Below are positions 26,445 to 34,966 of a DNA stretch of 64,000 nt, one piece after another (position 1 is the first letter of the stretch; the number at the start of each line of letters is the position of its first letter). Source of the stretch: Clostridium aquiflavi (GTDB taxonomy: Bacteria > Bacillota > Clostridia > Clostridiales > Clostridiaceae); the NCBI RefSeq assembly GCF_031344075.1, contig NZ_JAVJAN010000012.1, positions 1 to 64,000 of the forward strand. The letters are read 5' to 3'. The position numbers were made by a program, and so were the translations under genes. Below the pieces are notes generated by a model. The model searched no databases. It had not been told where the DNA came from and worked only from the letters and a program-made list of their open reading frames with translations.

Positions 26445-27917
26445 TTATTTTCTTAAGAATTCATTTACTTTTAATCCACTATTTATGCCTTCACTAATAG
26501 CTGTAACAACTAATGATTGACCTATTCTAGCATCTCCAGTTGCAAATACTTTAGGAATATTAGTTTTAAAATCTATTGAATTTGCATTTATATTGTTTCT
26601 TGAATCAAATTCTATTTTAAATTCTTCTTTTATATAATCTTCTGATCCTGTAAATCCCATAGCAAGTAAAATTAAATCAGCTTCATAAGTTTTTTCTGTC
26701 CCTCTAACTGTAATTGGAAACATTCTTCCTTCATCATCTTTTTTCCATTCTACTTTTACAGTATCAACGCTTATAATATTACCCTCATTATCTACATTAA
26801 TTCCTGTAATTGTAGTTAAATATTCTCTTGGGTCTTTTCCATATAAATCAATAAATTCTTCTTGGCCATAATCAACTTTTAATATTTTAGGCCATTCTGG
26901 CCAAGGATTATTTTTATTTCTTTCATTTGATGGTTTAGACATTATTTCAAGTTGAACTAATGATTTACATCCATGTCTAAGGCAAGTTCCAACACAGTCA
27001 GTTCCTGTATCTCCTCCACCTATTACAATTACATTCTTATCTTTTGCACATATATAATTATTATCTTCATGATTAGAATCTAAAAAGCTTTTAGTATTTG
27101 CTTTTAAAAAGTCTACTGCAAAATGAATGCCTTTAGCTTTATCTCTTCCGTCAACATTTAAATCTCTTGCATTAGATGCTCCTGTAGCTAAAATAATTGC
27201 ATCATACTCTTCAATTAAATCATTAGCATTATAATTTTCTCCAACATTTGCATTAGTTATAAATTTTATACCCTCTTCTGCCATAATTCTAATTCTTCTT
27301 AAAATTACTTCTTTATCAAGTTTCATATTAGGAATTCCGTACATTAATAATCCACCTGGTCTATCATTTCTTTCATAAACTGTAACTTTGTGACCACACT
27401 TATTTAATGTATTGGCTGCTGCAAGTCCTGCTGGACCTGAACCTATTATAGCTACTTTTTTCCCTGTTCTTTTTATTGGTGCATTAGCTACAACTTTGCC
27501 ATTATTAAATGCAGTGTCAATAATAGCTCTCTCATTTTCTTTTATAGTAACTGCTGGACCATTTAATCCTACTGTGCAACCTGCTTCGCAAGGAGCTGGA
27601 CAAACTCTACCTGTAAATTCAGGAAAAGGATTTGTTTTGCTTAATCTTTCATATGCCAAATCCCATTTCCCCTTATATACTAGGTCATTCCATTCAGGAA
27701 TTAAGTTGTGAAGAGGACAACCTGAAACCATTCCTGAAAATAATGTACCTGATTGACAAAATGGTACACCGCAATCCATGCATCTAGCACCTTGAATAGA
27801 TTGCTTTTCTAAAGAAAGACTTTTATGAAATTCATCATAATCCTTTAACCTTTCCTTTGGTTCTCTATTTAAACCTACTTCTCTGTCATATTCTAAAAAA
27901 CCAGTTGGTTTACCCAC
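26445..27917 (-). CDS. gltD: glutamate synthase, small (beta) subunit
   Basis: The 490-residue flavoprotein feeds electrons from NAD(P)H to the large subunit. The N-terminal Fe-S domain has CMDCGVPFC (43-51), GCPLHN and CPAPCEAGC (106-114), which bind two 4Fe-4S clusters. Two Rossmann motifs follow: VAIIGSGPAGLAAANTL (FAD, near 153) and VIVIGGGDTGTDC (NAD(P), near 294). The C-terminus contains ATGDARIGQSLVVTAISEG, contacting FAD. The start is a GTG, with GGGGG 7 bp upstream overlapping the gltB end; the spacing to gltB is 11 bp. Standard length. Confidence 0.96.
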   Translation of the reverse strand: MGKPTGFLEYDREVGLNREPKERLKDYDEFHKSLSLEKQSIQGARCMDCGVPFCQSGTLFSGMVSGCPLHNLIPEWNDLVYKGKWDLAYERLSKTNPFPEFTGRVCPAPCEAGCTVGLNGPAVTIKENERAIIDTAFNNGKVVANAPIKRTGKKVAIIGSGPAGLAAANTLNKCGHKVTVYERNDRPGGLLMYGIPNMKLDKEVILRRIRIMAEEGIKFITNANVGENYNANDLIEEYDAIILATGASNARDLNVDGRDKAKGIHFAVDFLKANTKSFLDSNHEDNNYICAKDKNVIVIGGGDTGTDCVGTCLRHGCKSLVQLEIMSKPSNERNKNNPWPEWPKILKVDYGQEEFIDLYGKDPREYLTTITGINVDNEGNIISVDTVKVEWKKDDEGRMFPITVRGTEKTYEADLILLAMGFTGSEDYIKEEFKIEFDSRNNINANSIDFKTNIPKVFATGDARIGQSLVVTAISEGINSGLKVNEFLRK

Positions 27918-27928
27918 ATTTAAGCCCC

Positions 27929-30900
27929 CTATCTTCCTTTTATTTCTTGGAATGTTTTTATTAAAGCTTCCTCTTCTTTAAATCCAAGATTCTTATACTT
28001 TTCTACTGCTTTCAATACCTTTTTATAATCTTTAGGTATTACCTTTATGAAATTAGATTTGTCATTTTCAAAGTTAGATAATATTTTATTACCCTTAGAA
28101 GATCCTGTAACTTCAACATGTTCTTCTAATAAATCTTTTAAATCTTCTTCATCTTCTAAACTTAATTCTTCTAAAAGAATCATTTCTTCATTTATATTAA
28201 TCTTGAAATTGTCATCTTCTTTATAAAGATAAGCAACTCCTCCACTCATTCCTGCCGCAAAATTGATTCCTGTCTTTCCTAATACAACAACCTTTCCTCC
28301 AGTCATGTATTCACACCCATGTGCTCCAACGCCTTCAACAACAGCTGTTGCGCCTGAATTTCTTACACAAAATCTTTCACCTGCAATACCATTTATAAAC
28401 ACCTTACCTGATGTTGCACCATATAAGGCAACATTTCCAATAAGTATATTTTCTTCTGCTATAAAAGTAGCTTTCTTGGGTGGATATACTATAAGCTTAC
28501 CGCCTGATAATCCTTTTCCAAAATAATCATTAGCGTCACCTTCAACTTCAAACGTTAATCCCTTTGGAATAAATGAACCAAAGCTTTGACCTGCTCCACC
28601 ATTACATTTGATAACTATACTATCTTCTGGTAATCCCTTATTTCCATTTACTTTTGTTATTTCAGATCCAAGTATTGTTCCAAGAGTTCTGTCAGTATTT
28701 GTTATATCTACTTCAAATCTTATATTTCCATTACCATTTATAGCATCTTTACACTTTTTAACAAACATTGTTTTATCTATTACTTCATTTAATTTATGAT
28801 CAGATTTGTTTGCTTCATCAAATTTAATAACTTTACCTTTAAATTTATCTGGAGTATAAAGTATAGAACTCAAGTCAATATTTTTAGCTTTCCAGCCATG
28901 TATATTTTCTTTTTGTTTTAATCTATCTACTCTACCTATCATTTCATCAATTTTTCTAAATCCAAGTTTTGCCATGATTTCTCTTAATTCCTGTGCTATA
29001 AAGTACATAAAATTAACTACATATTCTGGCTTTCCTTTAAATCTTTTTCTAAGTTCTTCATTTTGTGTTGCTATTCCTACAGGGCAAGTATCTAAATTAC
29101 AAACTCTCATCATAACACATCCAAGTGATACTAAAGGTGCTGTTGCAAATCCAAATTCCTCTGCTCCAAGAAGCGCTGCAATTGCAACATCTCTGCCTGT
29201 CATAAGCTTTCCATCAACCTCTACTGTTACTCTGTCTCTTAGTTCATTAAGTAATAATGTTTGATGTGCTTCTGCAAGTCCAAGCTCCCATGGAAGTCCT
29301 GCATTTTTTATTGAATTCTTAGGTGATGCTCCTGTTCCTCCATCATATCCTGAAATCAATATTACATCAGCTCCACCTTTAGCAACTCCAGCTGCAACTG
29401 TTCCTACTCCACATTCTGAAACTAGTTTAACAGATATTCTTGCATCCATATTGGCATTTTTTAAATCATAAATTAATTGTGCTAAATCTTCTATTGAATA
29501 TATATCATGGTGTGGTGGTGGTGATATAAGTCCTACACCAGTAGTTGAGTGTCTAGTCTTAGCAACCCATGGATAAACTTTAGTAGCTGGTAATTGACCA
29601 CCTTCACCTGGTTTTGCTCCTTGCGCAAGTTTTATTTGAAGTTCATCAGCATTTACTAAATATTCAGATGTAACACCAAATCTACCAGAAGCAATTTGTT
29701 TTATTGAAGACCTTCTTGAATCTCCATTTTTATCTACAATCCATCTTTCACTATCTTCTCCACCTTCACCAGTATTAGATTTTCCGCCAACTCTATTCAT
29801 TGCAATAGCTAATGCTTCATGAGCTTCTTTGGAAATTGATCCATAAGACATAGCTCCTGTTTTAAATCTTTTAACTATTTCAGAAACAGATTCTACTTCA
29901 TCTAATGGAATTTCTGATGAATTATAATTAAACTCTAATAATCCTCTTAATGTTATTTCTGCTTCTTCATCATTAATTAAGGATGCATATTCTTTAAATA
30001 ATTCATAATCTCCAGTTTTAGTAGCTTTTTGTAACTTATGTATGGTATTAGGATTATATAAATGTTCTTCTTTTTCTTCTCCTGATCTTAATTTTTCATA
30101 ACCAGGTGAATCTAATTGAAAATCTGCTGCATAAGTTTTATCTTTAAAACCTTTTTCATGATTTATTTCAGCTTCTCTTTGAATTTCTTCTAATCCTATT
30201 CCGCCAATTCTACTTACTGTATTAGTAAAATATCTATCTATAACTTTTTTGCCAATACCAACTGCTTCAAAAATTTGAGCACCTTGATAAGATTGAATTG
30301 TTGATATTCCCATTTTAGAAAGTATCTTAATTATTCCTTTAACTACTGCTTTATTATAATTATAAACAGCCTTATCATACTCAATTTCAAGTAACCCTTC
30401 CTCAATAAGTTCTCTTAAAGATTCATATGCCATATATGGATTTACAGCTGATGCTCCAAAACCAATTAATGTTGCAAAATGATGAATTTCTCTTGGTTCT
30501 CCACTTTCAAGTATTAACCCTACCGATGTTCTAGTACCCTTTTTAACTAAATATTGATGAAGTGCTGAAACTGCAAGTAATGATGGTATTGGTACTTTAG
30601 TTGAGCATACATTTCTATCAGATAATACAAGTAAAGTATATCCTTTTTCATAGGCTTCTTGTGCTTTATCAAACATTTCATCTATGGCATCTTCTAAAGA
30701 ACTTCCCTTATCAAATACTATATCTATAACCTTTGTTTTTATCTCTCCCTTATTAAGTGCTTTTATTTTTGATAATTCTTCATTGTTTATTATTGGAGAC
30801 TCAAGCTTAAGTAGTTCACAATTTGAAGATTTATCTTCTAAAATATTTCCTTCTGGTCCTAAATAAATATTAGACGCTGTAACTATCTCTTCTCTTATTG

Positions 30901-32500
30901 CATCTATAGGTGGATTAGTTACTTGTGCAAATAATTGTTTAAAATAATTAAACAAAGGTTGTGCTTCTTTAGATAATGGAGCAATTGGAACGTCTATCCC
31001 CATTGCAGCAAGTGGTTCTGCACCATTTTCAGCCATATGAAGAATAGTTGTTTTTACTTCTTCATAAGTATATCCAAAAGTTTTTTCTAATCTTTTTCTT
31101 GTATCCTTGTCATACTCTATTTTCAAAGTCTTTCTATCATTAATTTTATCTAAAGTAACTAATTTCTCTTCAAGCCATTCCCCGTAAGGATGTTCTGTAG
31201 CATAAGTATGCTTTAGTTCTTCATCATCAATAACTTCTTTTTTAATTGTATCAACAATAAGCATTCTGCCTGGTCTTAATCTATCTTTTTTCTCAATTAT
31301 CTCTGATGGAATATCTAGTGCACCTACTTCTGAAGATAAAATTAATCTTCTATCTTTAGTTATATAATATCTTGATGGTCTTAAACCATTTCTATCTAAC
31401 ACTGCACCTACTTTTTCACCATCAGTAAATACTATTGCAGCAGGACCATCCCATGGTTCCATCAATGTAGCATTATATTCGTAAAAGGCTTTTTTCTCTT
31501 TGCTCATAGTTTTACTTTTTTGCCATGGTTCTGGAATTGCCATCATTACAGCTCTAGTTAAATCCATTCCATTCATATATAAAAATTCCAAATTATTATC
31601 TAAAATTGCTGAATCTGATCCTTCTTTATTTATAATAGGAAGCACCCTAATTAAATCTTTTCCAAGTGCTCTTGATTTTACATTAGTTTCTCTAGAGTAA
31701 ACCTTGTTTACATTCCCTCTTAATGTGTTTATCTCACCATTATGAATCATGAATCTATTAGGATGTGCTCTTTCCCAACTTGGAAATGTATTAGTACTAT
31801 ATCTAGAATGTACTAATGCAAGTGATGTTTCTACTCTCTCGTCTTCTAAATCTTTATAAAATTCTCTTAATTGAGTAGATAATAACATTCCTTTATATAC
31901 TATTGTCTTTGATGAAAAAGAAGCCATATAAAAAATTTCATTTAAGAATTTACTTATCCAAGTAGCTCTTTTTTCTATATTTCTTCTAACAATATATAAT
32001 TTTCTTTCAAATGCAATTCCTTTTTTAGTTCCAACTCTTTTTACGAAAATTTGTTTTATTACGGGCATAGCTTCTAAGGATGCTTTACCTAAAATTGAAG
32101 GATTACTTGGAACATCTCTCCATCCTATTACTTCTAATCCTTCTTCTTTACATATATCTTCAATAAGGCTTTCTGCTTCTTTTCTTGCTTTCTCTTCTTG
32201 AGGTAAAAAAATCATACCAACAGCATAATCACCTTCATTACCTAAAACAATGCCTTTTGATTTTAGCTCTTCAGTAAAAAATTTATGGGGTATATTTAAT
32301 AGAACACCTGCACCATCACCTGTATTTTCATCAGCACCAGTTCCACCTCTATGTTTTAATTTTTCTAATATAGTTAAACAATCTGATAAAATATCATGGG
32401 ATTTTTCGCCATCAATATTTACAATTGTACCAATGCCACAAGCATCATGTTCAAAACATGGATTATATAACCCTTGCTTTTTAGGAATAAATTTTTCCAT
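27929..32500 (-). CDS. gltB: glutamate synthase, large (alpha) subunit
   Basis: The 1523-residue enzyme makes glutamate from glutamine and 2-oxoglutarate. It begins with a 20-residue propeptide before Cys21 (HDACGIGTI), the class II amidotransferase nucleophile. A central domain and an FMN-binding synthase barrel follow (ISGYDGGTGASPKNSI near 1040). CVMMRVCNLDTCPVG is the 3Fe-4S cluster motif. The last 250 residues are the beta-helix GXGXG domain (GAHGCEYMTGG). AAGGAGG precedes the ATG. It is the first gene of gltBD and lies downstream of glnA and the ANTAR regulator, so the cluster covers the GS-GOGAT ammonia-assimilation cycle. Confidence 0.97.
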   Translation of the reverse strand: MEKFIPKKQGLYNPCFEHDACGIGTIVNIDGEKSHDILSDCLTILEKLKHRGGTGADENTGDGAGVLLNIPHKFFTEELKSKGIVLGNEGDYAVGMIFLPQEEKARKEAESLIEDICKEEGLEVIGWRDVPSNPSILGKASLEAMPVIKQIFVKRVGTKKGIAFERKLYIVRRNIEKRATWISKFLNEIFYMASFSSKTIVYKGMLLSTQLREFYKDLEDERVETSLALVHSRYSTNTFPSWERAHPNRFMIHNGEINTLRGNVNKVYSRETNVKSRALGKDLIRVLPIINKEGSDSAILDNNLEFLYMNGMDLTRAVMMAIPEPWQKSKTMSKEKKAFYEYNATLMEPWDGPAAIVFTDGEKVGAVLDRNGLRPSRYYITKDRRLILSSEVGALDIPSEIIEKKDRLRPGRMLIVDTIKKEVIDDEELKHTYATEHPYGEWLEEKLVTLDKINDRKTLKIEYDKDTRKRLEKTFGYTYEEVKTTILHMAENGAEPLAAMGIDVPIAPLSKEAQPLFNYFKQLFAQVTNPPIDAIREEIVTASNIYLGPEGNILEDKSSNCELLKLESPIINNEELSKIKALNKGEIKTKVIDIVFDKGSSLEDAIDEMFDKAQEAYEKGYTLLVLSDRNVCSTKVPIPSLLAVSALHQYLVKKGTRTSVGLILESGEPREIHHFATLIGFGASAVNPYMAYESLRELIEEGLLEIEYDKAVYNYNKAVVKGIIKILSKMGISTIQSYQGAQIFEAVGIGKKVIDRYFTNTVSRIGGIGLEEIQREAEINHEKGFKDKTYAADFQLDSPGYEKLRSGEEKEEHLYNPNTIHKLQKATKTGDYELFKEYASLINDEEAEITLRGLLEFNYNSSEIPLDEVESVSEIVKRFKTGAMSYGSISKEAHEALAIAMNRVGGKSNTGEGGEDSERWIVDKNGDSRRSSIKQIASGRFGVTSEYLVNADELQIKLAQGAKPGEGGQLPATKVYPWVAKTRHSTTGVGLISPPPHHDIYSIEDLAQLIYDLKNANMDARISVKLVSECGVGTVAAGVAKGGADVILISGYDGGTGASPKNSIKNAGLPWELGLAEAHQTLLLNELRDRVTVEVDGKLMTGRDVAIAALLGAEEFGFATAPLVSLGCVMMRVCNLDTCPVGIATQNEELRKRFKGKPEYVVNFMYFIAQELREIMAKLGFRKIDEMIGRVDRLKQKENIHGWKAKNIDLSSILYTPDKFKGKVIKFDEANKSDHKLNEVIDKTMFVKKCKDAINGNGNIRFEVDITNTDRTLGTILGSEITKVNGNKGLPEDSIVIKCNGGAGQSFGSFIPKGLTFEVEGDANDYFGKGLSGGKLIVYPPKKATFIAEENILIGNVALYGATSGKVFINGIAGERFCVRNSGATAVVEGVGAHGCEYMTGGKVVVLGKTGINFAAGMSGGVAYLYKEDDNFKININEEMILLEELSLEDEEDLKDLLEEHVEVTGSSKGNKILSNFENDKSNFIKVIPKDYKKVLKAVEKYKNLGFKEEEALIKTFQEIKGR

Positions 32501-32534
32501 TTGCGTTCCTCCTTACAATAATATATTTATGAGT

Positions 32535-32580
32535 AGCAAAATAACGAGTAAAAATACCTTTTTTCGATATTATTACTCGT
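32535..32580 (-). terminator. strong hairpin upstream of gltB (terminator or attenuator)
   Basis: A 15-bp inverted repeat (32544-32558 and 32566-32580) with one T-T mismatch and a 7-base loop runs into TTATTTT on the minus strand. It follows the ANTAR gene and precedes gltB by 44 bp. A possible promoter (TGTACA and TAAAAT, 16 bp apart) lies just upstream, so gltB transcripts could contain this hairpin as a leader attenuator. Confidence 0.6.
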
Positions 32581-32626
32581 ATATTTTACTACAATAAGTG
32601 ATTTTGTACAGCTTAATTAAAAAAAA

Positions 32627-33190
32627 TTATAAATTATTCTCTAATATTAGAGAAGCAACGTCACTCATTTTTTTTCCTAAATTCATACTTAATTTTTGAA
32701 TATATCTAAAAGCTTCATTTTCACTCATATTTTTATCTTCCATGATATTTCCCTTAGCTTTCTCAATTAACTTTCTATCTTCTAATGTATTTTCTAAATT
32801 TTGCACTTGTTGTTGCAATTTTAATATTCTTTTCTTTCCTTGAAATATAATATCAATAGAATTCTTTAAAAGTACATTGGAAATTTTGGTTCCTATACAA
32901 TATATATCAGTATCTTCTTCTATAAAAGAACGATAGGGTTCATTAACTAATGCTAAAAAACTTGTAAAATCATATATTGCTTCATATACATCTAGTAAAC
33001 TCATATCCTTAAACTTATAGCCTACTAAAACCAAATCTGGTGAATATTGCATAACTATTCTAATTAATTCATTTCCTGATGTACATAAGGCTAAAACATC
33101 ATACTCTTCTTGCATCAATAAACATTTTAGCTTCTTATTAGTTTCCATATTACTTAATGCTATAATTATTTTGCCTCGAGATTCCATCAT
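32627..33190 (-). CDS. ANTAR-domain antiterminator with receiver-like domain
   Basis: The 187-residue protein has an N-terminal receiver-like region (1-110), a coiled-coil linker (GKKRILKLQQQVQNLENTLED, about 116-136) and a C-terminal ANTAR domain with AKGNIMEDKNMSENEAF, which binds RNA hairpins with hexaloops and prevents termination. The usual phosphate-accepting aspartate is replaced by Gly57 (PDLVLVGYKF) and the N-terminal acidic pair is absent, so phosphorylation is unlikely to be the signal. It follows glnA at 22 bp, and the glnA leader carries an ANTAR-type hairpin; it should therefore control this operon. AAGGTGGGG precedes the start. Confidence 0.9.
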   Translation of the reverse strand: MMESRGKIIIALSNMETNKKLKCLLMQEEYDVLALCTSGNELIRIVMQYSPDLVLVGYKFKDMSLLDVYEAIYDFTSFLALVNEPYRSFIEEDTDIYCIGTKISNVLLKNSIDIIFQGKKRILKLQQQVQNLENTLEDRKLIEKAKGNIMEDKNMSENEAFRYIQKLSMNLGKKMSDVASLILENNL

Positions 33191-33212
33191 CGCAACCCCA
33201 CCTTAAACTTTA

Positions 33213-34544
33213 CTAATATTTATTAAGATAATTTTCTATTTCCCAATCATGAACTTTAGTTCTATAATCATCCCATTCAGCAGCTTTAGCTGAAACATAA
33301 GTCTTATATATATGTTCTCCTAAAGCTTCTTTTGCAAGATTACTTTCTTTCATAAAATTAACTGCCTCATATAAATTATTTGGTAAATTATCTATTCCTT
33401 CAGCTTTTCTTTCCTCATCGTTCATAGCAAAGATATTTGCCTCTATTCCTGCTGGTGGTTGTAAATTATTTTTAATTCCATCTAATCCTGCTTGTAAAAG
33501 ACATGCTAATACTAAGTATGGATTTGAACTTGGATCTGGACATCTTAATTCTACTCTAGTTCCTGCTCCCCTAGCTGCTGGAACCCTAATTAATGCTGTT
33601 CTATTTTTACATGACCAAGCTAAATAAACAGGTGCTTCATATCCTGGTACTAATCTCTTATATGAATTAACTAATGGATTTGTTACTGCTGTAAGACCTT
33701 TTATGTTTTTTAATAAACCTGCTATAAAATTATATGCTATTTTACTTAATCCATTTGGATCATTTTCATCAACAAATACATTGTTACCATCTTTAAATAA
33801 TGACATATTAACATGCATTCCTGAACCATTAATTCCAAAAACAGGTTTAGGCATAAAAGACGCATACAATCCATGTTTTTGTGCTATTGCCTTAACTACT
33901 AATTTAAATGTCATTATATTATCTGCAGTACTTAATGCATCTGCATATTTAAAATCTATTTCATTTTGTCCTTCTGCAACTTCATGGTGAGAAGCTTCTA
34001 TTTCAAATCCCATATCTTCTAACACTAAAGTCATATCTCTTCTAGCATTTTCTCCTAAATCCGTAGGTGCTAAATCAAAATATCCAGCACTATCTTGTGT
34101 TTTGGTTGTTGGTTTGCCATATTCATCAGTTTCAAATAAAAAGAATTCACATTCTGGACCAACATTCATCTCATATCCAAGTTTAGCTGCTTCTGAAATA
34201 GCCTTCTTTAATATATATCTTGGATCTCCTTCAAATGGTGTGCCATCTGGTTTATATACATCACATATTAATCTTGCAACTTTACCTTGTTGAGGTCTCC
34301 ATGGAAATATTACAAAACTATCTAGATTTGGTCTCAAGTTCATATCAGATTCTTCAATTCTAACAAATCCATCAATAGATGATCCATCAAACATACATTC
34401 ATTATTTAGTGCTTTTTCTAATTGCCTATCTGTTATTGCTACATTTTTTAATGCTCCAAACATATCAGTGAACTGTAATCTTATAAATCTAACCCCATTT
34501 TCCTTTACTAAGTTCATGATATCTTCTTTACTGTATTTTGCCAT
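33213..34544 (-). CDS. glnA: type I glutamine synthetase
   Basis: The 443-residue cytoplasmic enzyme condenses glutamate and ammonia with ATP. Key motifs: CMFDGSSIDGF (50-60), the ATP site KPVFGINGSGMHVNMSL (near 233-249), NRTALIRVPAA (arginines and the ATP site) and RCPDPSSNPYLVLACLL. It is the short GSI-alpha form without the 25-residue insert and adenylylation tyrosine of GSI-beta, so control is by feedback and transcription. It is the first gene of an operon with the ANTAR regulator, with a terminator in the leader. AAAGGGGGAATTAGAA lies before the ATG. Confidence 0.97.
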   Translation of the reverse strand: MAKYSKEDIMNLVKENGVRFIRLQFTDMFGALKNVAITDRQLEKALNNECMFDGSSIDGFVRIEESDMNLRPNLDSFVIFPWRPQQGKVARLICDVYKPDGTPFEGDPRYILKKAISEAAKLGYEMNVGPECEFFLFETDEYGKPTTKTQDSAGYFDLAPTDLGENARRDMTLVLEDMGFEIEASHHEVAEGQNEIDFKYADALSTADNIMTFKLVVKAIAQKHGLYASFMPKPVFGINGSGMHVNMSLFKDGNNVFVDENDPNGLSKIAYNFIAGLLKNIKGLTAVTNPLVNSYKRLVPGYEAPVYLAWSCKNRTALIRVPAARGAGTRVELRCPDPSSNPYLVLACLLQAGLDGIKNNLQPPAGIEANIFAMNDEERKAEGIDNLPNNLYEAVNFMKESNLAKEALGEHIYKTYVSAKAAEWDDYRTKVHDWEIENYLNKY

Positions 34545-34564
34545 TTCTAATTCCCCCTTTAAGT

Positions 34565-34611
34565 AAAAAAGGCGAACAATGGATATATCAATATATCCAT
34601 TGAACGCCTTT
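34565..34611 (-). terminator. leader terminator (attenuator) of glnA
   Basis: On the minus strand, 34611-34591 pairs with 34588-34568 (a 21-base arm with one 2x2 internal loop), followed by TTTTTT (34570-34565). It lies between the glnA promoter and the glnA RBS, so transcription must read through it to reach glnA. Confidence 0.85.
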
Positions 34612-34618
34612 GTTCAAT
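34599..34618 (-). promoter_or_regulatory. ANTAR-type antiterminator hairpin in the glnA leader
   Basis: The minus strand reads ATTGAAC-AAAGGC-GTTCAAT: a perfect 7-bp stem with a six-base loop having A at position 1 and G at position 4, the features ANTAR proteins recognise. The 3' part of this hairpin forms the 5' arm of the terminator, so the two structures exclude each other. Known ANTAR targets have two such hairpins; I find only one here, preceded by a degenerate TCAAT-AAAATT-ATTGA stem lacking the G. Confidence 0.75.
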
Positions 34619-34633
34619 AATTTTATTGATATA

Positions 34634-34662
34634 ATTATATATGATATTCTTATATAACTCAA
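34634..34662 (-). promoter_or_regulatory. promoter of glnA
   Basis: Minus-strand TTGAGT (34662-34657) and TATAAT (34639-34634) with 17-bp spacing. Transcription would begin near 34627, leaving room for one ANTAR hairpin and the terminator. Confidence 0.75.
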
Positions 34663-34966
34663 GATTTTTTTTTAGATTTTTTTATTTTTTCCTAAAATAT
34701 ATACTAAATAGTTAATTTTATTAATATTTTTATACTTAAATGTCAATTCTATTAAGTGAGAACTTATTTATAATATTATATATAATCTTTTTTATTATTC
34801 AATAATTAGATATATTTATATACAAAATTGTTGAATATTGAATAATAAATTGTTACAATTTATTATGTATAAAATTATATAAATAAACATAAATTTGATA
34901 CTCTTATATAAGTAATATAAGTAAGTTATCAAAATATATACTTTATTTTTTGGGGGGCTATAAAAA
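34663..34966. other. AT-rich intergenic region before aspartate kinase
   Basis: About 300 bp of extremely AT-rich DNA between the divergent glnA promoter and lysC. I see no lysine riboswitch, T-box or strong hairpin, only the GGGGGG RBS just before lysC. Confidence 0.5.

Noticed and set aside
28263..28526. Plus-strand open frames opposite gltB, gltD, glnA, secD and other long genes
   Set aside because: They lie entirely antisense to well-supported genes, have no RBS and show proline/serine-rich, low-complexity translations typical of antisense shadows.
34663..34966. Possible lysine riboswitch upstream of aspartate kinase
   Set aside because: The stretch is nearly pure A and T, with none of the GC-rich conserved junction elements.
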